A DNA stretch of 56,175 nt, from the NCBI RefSeq assembly GCF_017406825.1, contig NZ_JAFQXT010000036.1:1-56175 (forward strand), in the 5' to 3' direction. The notes under the pieces were generated by a model. That model was not told where the DNA came from, made no database searches, and worked only from the letters and a program-made list of their open reading frames with translations. The position numbers were made by a program, and so were the translations under genes. The DNA comes from Methanobrevibacter sp. GTDB taxonomy: Archaea; Methanobacteriota; Methanobacteria; Methanobacteriales; Methanobacteriaceae. This document shows positions 16,751 to 26,461 of this stretch, in pieces (positions within the stretch are counted from its first letter, which is position 1; each line of letters begins with the position of its first letter).

Positions 16751-18202
16751 CTATAGAAATGAAAATGTCTTTGGAGGTATGTAGATTACATTATCCTTTC
16801 TTTCAATAGTCTTTGTATTATTTGCAACAACTATACCATATTCACAGTCATACCTGTTAATAGCGTGCTTAATTTGATATTTCTTTTTCTTTCCACGACC
16901 CACTTCAATAGGAATAATGTTTTCGGATTCCTGCTGAATTAAGAAATCAACATTTGTTTTTTTGTTTGCATCATAGTATATTGTGAAATTGCTAAACTGC
17001 CTGTCTGATAGGTTAAAGAGATTTGATGCAACAAGATTTTCTAAAAGCAATCCTTCATAATCATCACTTCCCAGCAAAGGGTTTCCAACTTTTTTTGACA
17101 ATGCATGTCTGATACTGGGTGTTGCAAAGTAGTATTTCCAGGATTTTTTTACCCTTTTGGCTGAACCTCCATATGGTTCACAATGGAAAATCAAATGGGT
17201 TTTTTCAAGCAGATCCAATATTTTATTGACATTTGCAGATGATGTTTTTAAATAATTCGCCAGATTTGCATGTGTTAACTCACCCGGCTGTTGCAGGGCA
17301 AAATATCTTAATATACGTTTTGCATTTGATTGATTGGATGATGAAATCTCTTTTATTTGAGACAAGTCTTTAGTAATGACCCTTTCAGTGATTTCAACTA
17401 AATCTTCACATATTTCCCTGTGTGTCTTTTTATCAAAAAGTATGGGAAAAGCACCGAATTTAACATATTCATCCCAGTCATTAGAAGTGTAGTCTATACA
17501 ATTGGTTAACAGATTATTAGTTTCAAATTCTGATTTGACTGCATCATCAATATTGCCCGTAAATATCAAATTCCTTAAATCACCTGATAAGTTACCAGAA
17601 TTTAAATCATATTTTAATTTAAGATGTTGAGTATAATTCAATGGAGTTATTGATTTTTTACGCATTCTCCTTGCAAGGTCATCATATTGTTCTAGATGGA
17701 GTGCAGATGAACCTGTGAATATGATGAAAATATTATATGATTTGTCGTAAATGATTTTACCAGTTCTTGCCCATTTCTTATCTATTTGTGATTCGTCGAT
17801 GAAGATGAAAACCTTTTCATTTAAAGTTCTTAAATTCTCATTAAACACATCCTTTAAATAAATTTCAACCATTTCACGAATGTTACATTCAACAAAATCA
17901 TTTAAATCGTCAAAAGAAACATATAGAATATTTCTAGGAGGAACATTCTTTTCTTTAAGCAAATATTCATAAAGCTGCAGGATCAATGTTGTTTTGCCAA
18001 CACCCCTAAGACCGGGCAATACAACAATTTTATTTGATGTATCTTCGTTTAAAAAAGTATTCGCATATCCTTTTAATTCATCTAATTCATTTCGAGCATT
18101 AAACTTTTCATTATTTTTAGACAAATTCCTATTTAAAATATTTGGAACATCATTTAATTCATTTTTAATAAAATTTGATATTAATTCTTCTTTTTCCAAC
18201 AT
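16751..18202 (-). CDS. AAA-type ATPase with DUF4143 C-terminal region
   Basis: 483 residues from ATG 18202, preferred over TTG 18223 because AGGAGG lies in the ideal place before it. N-terminal P-loop domain with LPGLRGVGKTT, FIDESQ (Walker B) and FTGSSALHL (sensor). A central winged helix (LTHANLANYLKTSSANVNKI) is followed by a DUF4143-type nuclease-like end (VDFLIQQ... PIEVG). Such archaeal/bacterial ATPases are abundant and variable; their cellular role is unclear, and a defence or mobile-element link is often suspected. Stand-alone gene, with a 34-bp tandem repeat overlapping its promoter and a phage-type relic just upstream, giving this stretch an accessory look. Confidence 0.82.
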   Translation of the reverse strand: MLEKEELISNFIKNELNDVPNILNRNLSKNNEKFNARNELDELKGYANTFLNEDTSNKIVVLPGLRGVGKTTLILQLYEYLLKEKNVPPRNILYVSFDDLNDFVECNIREMVEIYLKDVFNENLRTLNEKVFIFIDESQIDKKWARTGKIIYDKSYNIFIIFTGSSALHLEQYDDLARRMRKKSITPLNYTQHLKLKYDLNSGNLSGDLRNLIFTGNIDDAVKSEFETNNLLTNCIDYTSNDWDEYVKFGAFPILFDKKTHREICEDLVEITERVITKDLSQIKEISSSNQSNAKRILRYFALQQPGELTHANLANYLKTSSANVNKILDLLEKTHLIFHCEPYGGSAKRVKKSWKYYFATPSIRHALSKKVGNPLLGSDDYEGLLLENLVASNLFNLSDRQFSNFTIYYDANKKTNVDFLIQQESENIIPIEVGRGKKKKYQIKHAINRYDCEYGIVVANNTKTIERKDNVIYIPPKTFSFL

Positions 18203-18231
18203 TGCAACAACCTCCTGATTCAATACATCTA

Positions 18232-18333
18232 TTCAAATATTTAAATTATCTTATATAAATAATTATTCAAATAATTAAACAATCATATATAAATACTTGT
18301 TCAAATATCTGAACAAAAAAATGTCGCTTGATT
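18232..18333. repeat. three imperfect 34-bp direct repeats in the ATPase promoter
   Basis: TTCAAATA recurs at 18232, 18266 and 18300, exactly 34 bp apart. Copies 1 and 2 match over most of their length, including TATATAAATA; copy 3 matches mainly in its first third. Each core also has dyad character (GTTCA-N6-TGAAC in copy 3). Copy 1 overlaps the minus-strand TATA box of the ATPase gene, so these look like operator or iteron sites. The rest of 18203-18374 shows no gene. Confidence 0.55.
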
Positions 18334-18374
18334 ATAGAAATGAAATGACCGCAAATAAATAACCATGATCATTT

Positions 18375-18521
18375 TCAGTGGCTACAAATTGTAGCCACTT
18401 CAACACCTTCTTTGTTTAACCTTGTTTTAAGTACACTCCAGTACTTACGTGGATTTTTACTCTCACTAAGGATTCCAACAATATAAAAATATAAAAAGAC
18501 AGCGACAGTGTATTTTTTATA
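18375..18521 (-). pseudogene. relic of a BRO-N domain (phage antirepressor-like) gene
   Basis: One minus-strand frame, with no start codon, encodes VGILSESKNPRKYWSVLK, then TRLNKEG and VEVATNCSH before TGA. This is the highly recognisable core of BRO-N antirepressor proteins. The usual continuation after TNCxH/Q is LKM; here one missing base after the His codon breaks the frame (CAC-TG-AAA-ATG), and the sequence then decays. Upstream, the frame is AT-rich and closed by TAA at about 18522-18524. So only about 40 residues survive of a gene that normally exceeds 200. It marks past phage or mobile-element activity beside the 34-bp repeats. A hairpin at 18377-18399 falls inside this coding relic. 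Confidence 0.8.
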
Positions 18522-18638
18522 TTACAAAAAATAAACATAATATTAAATAATTTTTGTATATTAGGTTGTATAACTATGAAGATAAAGAATAAAATTGGGG
18601 ATTGTAAATAATTCATTTAATCTCTATTCCATATCAAG

Positions 18639-19031
18639 TCATTGGTCCCATTCAACAATATGCCATATTCCATCAATTTTTCTGAAGCTTGCTACAGTAT
18701 TGGAAATCCACCTCAGTTCCTTGCCGTTGAGTTCGGCGGTCAGTCTAACTTTAGATATTAATGAAGCAGAACTATTATCATCAAACAAGATTGTAGGATT
18801 CATAATATCGGATTTGGAAAACTTCAAAGAACCGTCTTTTATATCAGATATGAATTCGATTTTTGTTTGGAACCTGTTTGGAATTTGAGTAAGTTTAAAA
18901 TCATCCAAAAGAATATCGTCCAATTTATCGGCATCGGCATCAATCAATGCTTGTTGAAACTCAACAAACCTATCCACAATTTCCAGGTCTTCATTGGAAA
19001 ATGATTTCTCGCAAAGTAATTCTACAGACAT
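18639..19031 (-). CDS. NTF2-like / SnoaL-like fold protein
   Basis: 130 residues with the shape of nuclear transport factor 2-like proteins: an N-terminal helix pair (EIVDRFVEFQQALIDADADK), LDDILLDDFKLTQIP, then strands ending in VASFRKIDGIWHIVEWD. Family members bind small ligands or act as isomerases or hydrolases in very different pathways, so function is open. Single gene, convergent with nothing and divergent from nadE. AT-rich upstream with no clear SD. Confidence 0.6.
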   Translation of the reverse strand: MSVELLCEKSFSNEDLEIVDRFVEFQQALIDADADKLDDILLDDFKLTQIPNRFQTKIEFISDIKDGSLKFSKSDIMNPTILFDDNSSASLISKVRLTAELNGKELRWISNTVASFRKIDGIWHIVEWDQ

Positions 19032-19096
19032 GATATAATATATAAATTAATAGGTACATATTATTTATTGTATAAATGATTTAAGTTGGTGAAAGC

Positions 19097-19882
19097 ATTA
19101 GTGAAATTCCAGAAATAGACTGCGAAAAAACTAAAAATTCCATTATTGGATTCATCAAATCCAAGGTATCCGAGTCAAAAACCAACGGAATTGTGGTTGG
19201 ATTGAGTGGAGGAATAGATTCCACTTTAATTGCATATTTATCATGCGAAGCGGTTGGAAAAGAAAATGTTTTTGGAATTATCATGCCCTCCGAAACAACA
19301 CCTGCAGAAGACAGGATTCATGGAATCGAAATAGCCCAGCATTTAGGCATTGAATACGAAGAGATTGCCATTGACAGTATTCTAAACGAGTATTTATCAC
19401 TGACAAAATTAGAAGAAAACAACCTGGCAATAGGAAACCTTAAGGCTAGAATCCGAATGTCAATCATTTATTATTATGCAAACGCTAAAAATTACCTTGT
19501 CAGCGGAACAGGTAACAAAAGCGAAATCCTTATCGGCTATTTCACAAAGCACGGTGACGGAGCATGTGACATGGAACCGATTGGAGATTTATACAAAACA
19601 GAAGTTTACAGATTAAGCGAATTCCTGAATATCCAAAAGGAAATAATCGACAAACCTCCAAGAGCTGGCCTCTGGGCCAATCAGACCGATGAAGAGGAAA
19701 TTGGAATGGGTTATGATTTGCTTGATAAGATATTATATCTTTACACCGAAAAAGATATGAAAGATACTGAAATAGCTGAAAAATTAGATGTTTCAGCAGA
19801 TGACGTTAATATGATTATTAATAAAGTTATTGGGAGCGAACACAAATGCAAAGTTCCGGAATACCCTCAAAAAATAATTTAA
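19097..19882 (+). CDS. nadE: NAD+ synthetase NadE (probable ATT start)
   Basis: Makes NAD+ from deamido-NAD with ammonia. ATP-pyrophosphatase P-loop [39 protein letters not shown] and KPPRAGLW are all present. No ATG, GTG or TTG occurs in frame between the upstream TAA (19082-19084) and GTG 19193, which would remove the conserved N-terminal helix ([16 protein letters not shown]). GGTGA at 19088-19092 is spaced 4 nt from ATT 19097, the same spacing used by rfcS and leuS, so AUU initiation is proposed (261 aa). NH3-dependent type, without a glutaminase domain. leuS follows after 10 bases, so the two probably form an operon. Confidence 0.88.
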   Translation: MSEIPEIDCEKTKNSIIGFIKSKVSESKTNGIVVGLSGGIDSTLIAYLSCEAVGKENVFGIIMPSETTPAEDRIHGIEIAQHLGIEYEEIAIDSILNEYLSLTKLEENNLAIGNLKARIRMSIIYYYANAKNYLVSGTGNKSEILIGYFTKHGDGACDMEPIGDLYKTEVYRLSEFLNIQKEIIDKPPRAGLWANQTDEEEIGMGYDLLDKILYLYTEKDMKDTEIAEKLDVSADDVNMIINKVIGSEHKCKVPEYPQKII

Positions 19883-19892
19883 TGGTGATTTA

Positions 19893-22748
19893 GTGAGCGA
19901 AAATATTGAAAAGAAATGGCAGAAAAAATGGGCTGACGCAAAGCTTTTTGAATCAGACCCTGATGAGAGAGAAAAACTATTCATTACAGTTGCTTTCCCA
20001 TATCCTAGTGGAGCAATGCATATAGGACACGGACGCACATATACCGTACCTGACGTTTATGCACGATTCAAAAGAATGGAAGGCTACAACGTACTATTCC
20101 CAATGGCATGGCACGTAACCGGTGCCCCTGTTATTGGAATAGCAGACAGGATTAAAAGGAAAGACCCTTGGACACTTGATTTGTACCACAGAGTTCACGG
20201 CGTTCCAAAAGAAACCTTGCCAAAATTAGAGGAACCTGAATTCATTGTAAAATACTTCTCAACCGAATATCATGAAGTAATGGATGAAATGGGATATTCA
20301 ATAGATTGGAGAAGAGAATTCAGGACAATCGATCCGACTTACAGAAAATTCATCGAATGGCAAATAACAACATTGCATGAAAAGGGATTGGTTGCAAGAG
20401 GAGAACACCCTGTGAAATACTGTCCAAACTGTGACAACCCTGTCGGAGACCACGACCTGCTTGAAGGCGAAGGCGTGGGGGTAAACGAACTTACCCTCTT
20501 AAAATTCCCGATTGAAGATAAGATTCTCGTAACTGCAACATTAAGGCCTGAAACAATCGTTGGAGCAACCAACATCTGGCTGAATCCCGATGTCGAATAT
20601 GTTCTCGTTGATGCTGAAGGCGAAAAGTGGATAATAACAAAAGAAGCTCACTATAACTTATCCAACCAAATTAAGGATTTGAATATCATTTCCGAAATTG
20701 ACCCTAATGATTTTATTGGAAAAATGGCTAAAAATCCATTTACCGGTGATGAACTGCCAGTTTTCCCGGCAAGCTTTGTAAGCGCATCTTACGGAAGCGG
20801 TGTTGTGTTTTCAGAACCTGCTGATGCGCCGGCAGACTACATTGCCCTTAAAGACTTGAAAAACAATGAGGAATTGATAGCAAAATACAATTTAGAAGGT
20901 ATCATCGAAAATGTCGAACCTATACCAGTGTGCACTCTCAAAGGCTACGGGGAAATCCCTGCAGCCGATATCATAGAAAGATTGGGCATCACCGACCAGA
21001 ACGATGAAAAACTTCATGAAGCCACCAATGAATTATACAAACAGCAACACAGTAAAGGTACCATCATAGAATCCATTCCGGGATTCGGAGGCATGAAGGT
21101 TCGTTTTGCCCGTGAAGAGCTGAAAGAAAAATTGATTTCTGAAAACATGGCTACCATCATGTATGATTTCGCCGAAAGGCCTGTAATCTGCAGATGCGGA
21201 AACAATTGTGTTGTTAAAATAATGGATGACCAATGGTTCATGAGATATGGTGATGAAGAATGGACCGAAAAGACCCTAAAAGTTCTTGAAGGCGAAACAA
21301 TCATTCCAAAAGAACTGAAAAACAACTTTGACTATTACATCAACTGGCTGGATGACTGGGCATGTTCCAGAAAAGTGGGACTTGGAACAAGGCTTCCATG
21401 GGACAACCAATGGCTGATTGAACCTTTAACCGATTCAACAATTTACATGTCCTATTATTCAATTGCAAAATACCTAAGGGACATGAATCCTGATGACTTG
21501 AACCTTGCTTTCTTTGACAAAGTACTGTTAAACAAGGATTCAGGTGAAATTACAGTGCCTGCAGAAAAGGTCAAAGAAATCCAGGACGAATTCAACTACT
21601 GGTATCCACTGGATTGGAGACTGTCCGCAAAGGATTTGGTGGGTAACCACTTAAGCTTTTTGATGTTTGCGCACAGTGCGATTTATCCGGAAGAGAAATG
21701 GCCTAAAGGAACTGTAGTGTTCGGTATGGGCCTTCTTGAAGGAAACAAGATGTCATCATCAAAAGGTAACGTTATTCTCTTGAAGGATGCAATCAAAGAT
21801 TACACAGCAGATGTCGTGAGATTGTTCCTTATGGCATCAGCCGAACCATGGCAAGACTTCGACTGGAGAGAAAAGGAAGTTCTCGGTACTAAAAGAAGAC
21901 TCGAATGGTTCAGGGAATTTGCAGCAAGAGTTGAAGAAATCAAGGGTTCGCCTTTGGACTTAAGCAACATTGAAGAAGTCGAACTGACACGTACAATCGA
22001 CTTATGGATGATCAGCCAGCTTAACGAACATGTCAAAAAATCAACCGAAGCACTTGAAGTCTTCCAGACAAGACAAGCGCTTCAAAACTCATTATTCCTG
22101 CTTAAAAAAGATGTTGACCACTACCTCTACAGAGTCAAACATATACTAGATGCACAAGACCCTGGAGTCATTTATGTCCTATCAACAGTACTGGAAACTT
22201 GGATCAGGCTTCTTGCACCATTCACACCGCACACTTCAGAAGAGCTATGGGCGACTTATGGAGGAGAAGGCTTTGTAAGTGAAGCTGCATGGCCTGAATC
22301 AGACGAATCAGCGATAAGTCTCGAAATCGAAAAGTCAGAGGAATTGGTGGAAAATATCATTAAGGATATTGCACACATCAAACAGATGGTTGGAGATGAA
22401 GTCGAAAAAGTCCACATCTACCTCGCTCCTGACTGGAAATGGGATTTATACAAAATAGCTGATGAAGTCGGAAAACCGGATATCGGCCAGATTATGGGAA
22501 GAGCAATCGGAGCCAACATCTATGATGACAAAAAGGAAATAGCCATGGTGGCTAAAAAAATCGGTAAGGAGATAACAAAAACAAGATACATCGGAAAAAT
22601 AAATGAGGAAGAAATCCTAACCGATGCCCTTGAATACATCAAAGAGGAATGTGGCAATGAAGTAATTATCCACACCGATGACTCATATGACCCACAGAAT
22701 AAGGCTAAAAATGCAATGCCTTACAAACCCGCATTATTTATGGAATAA
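19893..22748 (+). CDS. leuS: leucyl-tRNA synthetase (archaeal type)
   Basis: 951 residues, class I synthetase of the archaeal/eukaryotic LeuRS branch. HIGHGRT (about 43-49) and KMSSSKGN are the ATP-binding signatures. The CP1 editing domain includes [12 protein letters not shown] zinc-like region [14 protein letters not shown] and CRCGNNC is present, and the C-terminal domain is of archaeal kind. Starts with GTG four bases after GGTGA. Charges tRNA-Leu in the cytoplasm. Sits directly behind nadE. Nothing unusual in length or motifs. Confidence 0.97.
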   Translation: MSENIEKKWQKKWADAKLFESDPDEREKLFITVAFPYPSGAMHIGHGRTYTVPDVYARFKRMEGYNVLFPMAWHVTGAPVIGIADRIKRKDPWTLDLYHRVHGVPKETLPKLEEPEFIVKYFSTEYHEVMDEMGYSIDWRREFRTIDPTYRKFIEWQITTLHEKGLVARGEHPVKYCPNCDNPVGDHDLLEGEGVGVNELTLLKFPIEDKILVTATLRPETIVGATNIWLNPDVEYVLVDAEGEKWIITKEAHYNLSNQIKDLNIISEIDPNDFIGKMAKNPFTGDELPVFPASFVSASYGSGVVFSEPADAPADYIALKDLKNNEELIAKYNLEGIIENVEPIPVCTLKGYGEIPAADIIERLGITDQNDEKLHEATNELYKQQHSKGTIIESIPGFGGMKVRFAREELKEKLISENMATIMYDFAERPVICRCGNNCVVKIMDDQWFMRYGDEEWTEKTLKVLEGETIIPKELKNNFDYYINWLDDWACSRKVGLGTRLPWDNQWLIEPLTDSTIYMSYYSIAKYLRDMNPDDLNLAFFDKVLLNKDSGEITVPAEKVKEIQDEFNYWYPLDWRLSAKDLVGNHLSFLMFAHSAIYPEEKWPKGTVVFGMGLLEGNKMSSSKGNVILLKDAIKDYTADVVRLFLMASAEPWQDFDWREKEVLGTKRRLEWFREFAARVEEIKGSPLDLSNIEEVELTRTIDLWMISQLNEHVKKSTEALEVFQTRQALQNSLFLLKKDVDHYLYRVKHILDAQDPGVIYVLSTVLETWIRLLAPFTPHTSEELWATYGGEGFVSEAAWPESDESAISLEIEKSEELVENIIKDIAHIKQMVGDEVEKVHIYLAPDWKWDLYKIADEVGKPDIGQIMGRAIGANIYDDKKEIAMVAKKIGKEITKTRYIGKINEEEILTDALEYIKEECGNEVIIHTDDSYDPQNKAKNAMPYKPALFME

Positions 22749-22775
22749 TTACGCTTAAAAAAAAGAGGGATAGAC

Positions 22776-23609
22776 ATGAATAAAAAAATAGTTTTTATTT
22801 TAACAGTAGTACTGGCAGTGTCATTGACTATGGCTTGCGTAAGTGCTGAGGGAATATTTGATTTTTTCAGCAGCGCCGATGCAAATACTGTCAACAACGA
22901 AACTAATCTTATTGTTGGTTTCAACAGCAAATTCCCACCCTTTGGATATCAAGATGATGATGGTAACTATGTGGGTTTCGATTTAGCACTTGCTAAAGAA
23001 GTTTGTGATAGGAATAATTGGACATTCGTCCCCCAACCGATTATAGACTGGAATACCAAACAGTTAGAATTGGACGGTGGGGAGATAGATTGTATCTGGA
23101 GTGAATTTACCATTAACGGAAGAGAAAATGACTATACCTGGACTGAACCCTACTTTAACAATACAAAAATTATAATCGTTAAATCAGATTCAAGTATTTC
23201 AAGCCTCAGTGACTTGGAAGGAAAGACAATTGAAATCCAACAGGGCAGCTCCTTTTTAAATACGATCAAAAATAATCAGACACTGAAGGATTTGCTAGGA
23301 AAAGTCAATGAAGTGGACGGATATGATACTGCTTTGATGGATTTGGAATCCGGCGTTTGTGATGCTGTTATTTGTGATAGTGGATTGGGATACTATAAGA
23401 TAACCGAAAGGTTCAATAACGAAAATTTCAAAGTTCTTGATGATACAATTTCCCATGAAGAGTACGGCGTTGCATTCAAAAAAGGAAATACAGATTTGAG
23501 AGACCAAGTTCAAAAGACATTGGATGAAATGTTTGAAGACGGAACCGTTGATGAAATCGCACAAAACTACAGTCAATATAAAATTCCTGAAGGACTGATT
23601 CATCCTTAA
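22776..23609 (+). CDS. secreted amino-acid-type solute-binding protein (SBP family 3)
   Basis: 277 residues: a signal peptide (about 1-25, SLTMACVSAEG) then a two-lobed periplasmic-binding-protein fold. Typical stretches are LIVGFNSKFPPFGYQDDDG, VGFDLALAKEVC, IWSEFTINGREN and GVAFKKGNTDLRDQV. Family 3 proteins deliver polar amino acids or opines to ABC importers. No permease or ATPase gene adjoins it, so the partner transporter lies elsewhere or the protein acts as a sensor. GAGGG about ten bases before the ATG provides the SD. Cell-surface location expected. Confidence 0.88.
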   Translation: MNKKIVFILTVVLAVSLTMACVSAEGIFDFFSSADANTVNNETNLIVGFNSKFPPFGYQDDDGNYVGFDLALAKEVCDRNNWTFVPQPIIDWNTKQLELDGGEIDCIWSEFTINGRENDYTWTEPYFNNTKIIIVKSDSSISSLSDLEGKTIEIQQGSSFLNTIKNNQTLKDLLGKVNEVDGYDTALMDLESGVCDAVICDSGLGYYKITERFNNENFKVLDDTISHEEYGVAFKKGNTDLRDQVQKTLDEMFEDGTVDEIAQNYSQYKIPEGLIHP

Positions 23610-23622
23610 TCAAAAAGAGTTG

Positions 23623-23654
23623 AAAATAGAGGGTACATATCCTCTATCTATTTT
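23623..23654. terminator. bidirectional hairpin between convergent genes
   Basis: AAAATAGAGG (23623-23632) pairs with CCTCTAT-c-TATTTT (23641-23654) around GTACATAT; A/T-rich flanks suit both strands. Confidence 0.6.
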
Positions 23655-23655
23655 A

Positions 23656-24387
23656 TTATAATTTTCGTGCAAACATCAGATATCCGCTGTGTCCGACCAT
23701 GCGTGTTTTAGGTCTTACTCCCTGTGTCCTGACCTCAAGACCCCGTTCTAGAGTTTCGAATATTTCTATATCATAAAAACCCAATTTTTTTGCAACGCGG
23801 TATGATGTTTCGGCCTGGTCGATGTAAGGCGCATAGACTGCAAGCCACCCGCCAACATTTAAAGCGTCCCACACCTCTTCAAATATCTCAAATGGCTTTG
23901 GCAAGTCCAAAAATACCAAATCGATGTTGTCCTCATCTATTCCATCCTTGATATTTTGATTTTTAACATGGATATTTTCAATTCCGAATTTCTCGATGTT
24001 TTTGGCTGCAACTTCAGCAAAGTCCTCACGAATCTCATAAGTGAAAACGTCACCATCAGGCCCCACCACATTTCCGAAATTAAGTGCAATGGCTCCGGCA
24101 CCGGTTCCGGCATCGACTACACGTGAGCCAGCCCCCAAGCCCGTGTGTGCCAAAACCTGTCCGATGTCCTTTTTGATAAGTATTGAGCATCTTCTATCCA
24201 TTACATCTATGAAATCGTTGATGTTGGGCTTTACGATTTTAAATGAGTGGTCCAAGTGACTTTTAACCTCATCTCCTATTTCAGCATTATCGAGAATTTC
24301 CGCTTTGATTATTCCCAAATCACTCTGAAATTCCTCACCGGGCTTTAAAACATACTTCTTTCCACGTTCATCTAAAATCATTTTCAT
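23656..24387 (-). CDS. trmI: tRNA (adenine-N1)-methyltransferase TrmI (positions 57/58)
   Basis: 243 residues with a SAM-dependent Rossmann methyltransferase core: VVDAGTGAGAIALNFG (motif I), FTYEIREDFAEVA, LVFLDLPKPFEIFEE (catalytic strand) and the C-terminal FARKL. The N-terminal small barrel domain (GKKYVLKPGEEFQSDLGII) is typical of archaeal TrmI, which methylates A57/A58 in the T-loop of tRNAs. Start ATG follows AGGTG with 7-nt spacing. Tandem with htpX upstream, 10 bases apart, so probably co-transcribed with it. Confidence 0.9.
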   Translation of the reverse strand: MKMILDERGKKYVLKPGEEFQSDLGIIKAEILDNAEIGDEVKSHLDHSFKIVKPNINDFIDVMDRRCSILIKKDIGQVLAHTGLGAGSRVVDAGTGAGAIALNFGNVVGPDGDVFTYEIREDFAEVAAKNIEKFGIENIHVKNQNIKDGIDEDNIDLVFLDLPKPFEIFEEVWDALNVGGWLAVYAPYIDQAETSYRVAKKLGFYDIEIFETLERGLEVRTQGVRPKTRMVGHSGYLMFARKL

Positions 24388-24397
24388 AATAATGCAC

Positions 24398-25357
24398 CTA
24401 ATTTTCCAATTCTCCTAATCTTTTAACCCTTTTGAGTGAATCCGGGTGGGTGGAGAGCAATTCCATGATTCCGTTTTTCTTTGAGATTTTTACGCCTGAT
24501 GTTACAAGCCTTCTCAATTCATCATCGGAAATTTTTCCGTCACCGTCAAAGTCAATTTGCCTGAAATCGGTGATGTCGTTTCTTGCATTGTTAACATCAT
24601 TTACAAAGAATGCCCTGTTAGTGTTCAGTTCTGCAATTGTTTCCTTATCGCATCTTGCAGCGCCGTAGGACAATTTATAAAGGGCGGAAACTAAAGCAGC
24701 CGGACGATTTCCAAATTCGACGCTAGCCTCATCGGCATAGTATTCGCGGGTTCTTGAGATGAACAATACCAGCAATTGTCCTATTAAGTAGAATACATAA
24801 CCTAATATGCCAATTATAATGCCTCCGCCATTTCTGCTGTCTCCTGAAAACATGAATGACAGTGCAATGTAATAACAAATCATTGGAATAACGCTTACGG
24901 CGGCTGTAACAGCCATGTCATTATGCTTGATATGTCCCATTTCATGACCTAACACTGCTCTTAGTTCATCACGGTCAAGCAATCCGAGAATTGGACGGGT
25001 AATTGCTATATGCCCGCTTCTGCTTGATCTTCCATATGCAAATGCATTAGGAATATTGATTTCGGACAAACCTACTTCAGGTTTAGGAACCCCTGCCGCA
25101 TCAGCCAATTCCTGAACCATCTGATGGATGTGCGGAGCTTCCGCTTCTGACAGCGGCCTTACGTTCATTGAACGTTTGACAAGGGATGGTCCGAACCAAT
25201 ACTGTAAAAATACCATGACTAGGCTAACGCCCATGTATAACATCCAACTTGTTACTCCCAAATACCATCCTACAAGCATTACAAGGAAATAAACGATTGT
25301 AAACATTATGATAGTTGTAAGAATCATTCTTAACCTGAGTTTCCATGTGCCTCTCAT
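24398..25357 (-). CDS. htpX: HtpX-like membrane zinc metalloprotease (M48) with EF-hand loop
   Basis: About 319 residues. Two N-terminal membrane spans precede the M48 site HEMGH (141-145, counting from the GTG three codons earlier), two more spans, and the third zinc ligand region REYYADE. Near the C-terminus is a textbook EF-hand loop, D-F-D-G-D-G-K-I-S-D-D-E (272-283), between helices and before STHPDSLKRV. HtpX enzymes degrade misfolded membrane proteins. The EF-hand loop suggests calcium or another divalent ion could modulate this one. Start ATG 25357 follows AGGTG; GTG 25366 overlaps that SD. Divergent from rfcS. Confidence 0.88.
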   Translation of the reverse strand: MRGTWKLRLRMILTTIIMFTIVYFLVMLVGWYLGVTSWMLYMGVSLVMVFLQYWFGPSLVKRSMNVRPLSEAEAPHIHQMVQELADAAGVPKPEVGLSEINIPNAFAYGRSSRSGHIAITRPILGLLDRDELRAVLGHEMGHIKHNDMAVTAAVSVIPMICYYIALSFMFSGDSRNGGGIIIGILGYVFYLIGQLLVLFISRTREYYADEASVEFGNRPAALVSALYKLSYGAARCDKETIAELNTNRAFFVNDVNNARNDITDFRQIDFDGDGKISDDELRRLVTSGVKISKKNGIMELLSTHPDSLKRVKRLGELEN

Positions 25358-25504
25358 TTTTAACACCTTAATTTTTTTGAAATATTACTTTTCAAATGCT
25401 CGCTTTAATTATATATTAGTTAGATTTTATATATTTAAAAAGTTAAGCAAAAAATAATTTAACAACATAGTACATAAATTTAACTATAAAAAAATGGTGA
25501 TTAA

Positions 25505-26452
25505 ATGAGCGGACCATGGGTAGAAAAATATAGACCACAAAAATTAGAAGACATCGTAGGACAAAAGCAAATCGTGACAAGACTTGAAAAATATGTGGGC
25601 GAACAGAGCATGCCTAATTTAATGTTTACTGGTCCTGCAGGTGTCGGTAAAACAACCACAGCTTTAGCACTGGTAAAATCCATTCTTGGAGAATACTGGA
25701 GACAAAACTTTTTAGAATTGAATGCTTCTGACGCAAGGGGAATTGACACAGTAAGAGACCGTATTAAAAATTTCTGCAGATTAAAACCTGTTGGCGCACC
25801 ATTCAGAATAATCTTTTTGGACGAAGTAGACAACATGACAAAAGATGCACAGCACGCTCTTCGTCGTGAAATGGAAATGTATACCAAAACCGCTTCATTT
25901 ATACTTTCATGCAACTATTCATCAAAGATTATAGATCCTATCCAATCAAGATGTGCAATATTTAGATTCGCTCCGCTGAAAGGGGAAGAAATCAAGGAAC
26001 GTCTACAGTTCATTTGTGAAAACGAAGGCTTTGAAGCAGACGACAAAGGCCTTGAAACCATTGTCTATTTTGCTGAAGGGGACATGAGAAAGGCCGTGAA
26101 TGTATTGCAGGCCGCAGCTTCAGAAGGAGAGACAATAACAGAGGAATCCATTTATGAGGTTATATCAAAGGCTAAACCTCAGGATATTGGCAACATGATA
26201 AACAAGGCGTTGATGGGTGATTTCATGGGTGCCCGCAACATTTTGAGAGAAACCATGGTCTTGCAGGGAACCAGCGGTGAAGATATGGTAACCCAGATTT
26301 ATCAGGACGTTTCAAAAAGAGTTATTGATGGAAAAATGGATGCCAGCATCTACATGGATTTGATTGAAGCAATAGCAGAGTGTGATTTTAGAATAAGAGA
26401 AGGGGCTAATCCAAGAATACAGCTTGAAGCTCTATTAACTCAATTCTTATAA
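25505..26452 (+). CDS. rfcS: replication factor C small subunit
   Basis: 315 residues, archaeal clamp-loader small subunit. AAA+ motifs: [15 protein letters not shown] (Walker A), [10 protein letters not shown] (Walker B), [16 protein letters not shown] (sensor 1 and SRC motif) and [11 protein letters not shown] (sensor 2). With RfcL it loads the PCNA clamp on primed DNA. GGTGA sits four bases before the ATG. The RfcL gene follows after 9 bases; they form the usual rfcS-rfcL operon. Length is normal and there is no intein. Confidence 0.97.
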   Translation: MSGPWVEKYRPQKLEDIVGQKQIVTRLEKYVGEQSMPNLMFTGPAGVGKTTTALALVKSILGEYWRQNFLELNASDARGIDTVRDRIKNFCRLKPVGAPFRIIFLDEVDNMTKDAQHALRREMEMYTKTASFILSCNYSSKIIDPIQSRCAIFRFAPLKGEEIKERLQFICENEGFEADDKGLETIVYFAEGDMRKAVNVLQAAASEGETITEESIYEVISKAKPQDIGNMINKALMGDFMGARNILRETMVLQGTSGEDMVTQIYQDVSKRVIDGKMDASIYMDLIEAIAECDFRIREGANPRIQLEALLTQFL

Positions 26453-26461
26453 GGTATTGAA

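Noticed and set aside
18232..18333. 34-bp repeats as a CRISPR array
   Set aside because: The units are contiguous with no unique spacers, only three imperfect copies, and no cas genes nearby.
18377..18399. Strong hairpin AGTGGCTAC/GTAGCCACT as a terminator
   Set aside because: It falls inside the BRO-N coding relic (VATNCSH codons) and lacks a following T-run.
18416..18616. 66-codon minus-strand frame over the BRO-N relic
   Set aside because: It is in a different frame from the recognisable BRO-N sequence and its product is AT-driven hydrophobic sequence.
22776..23609. Solute-binding protein as a lipoprotein
   Set aside because: TMAC near residue 21 is a poor lipobox and a signal peptidase site near VSA-EG is at least as likely.
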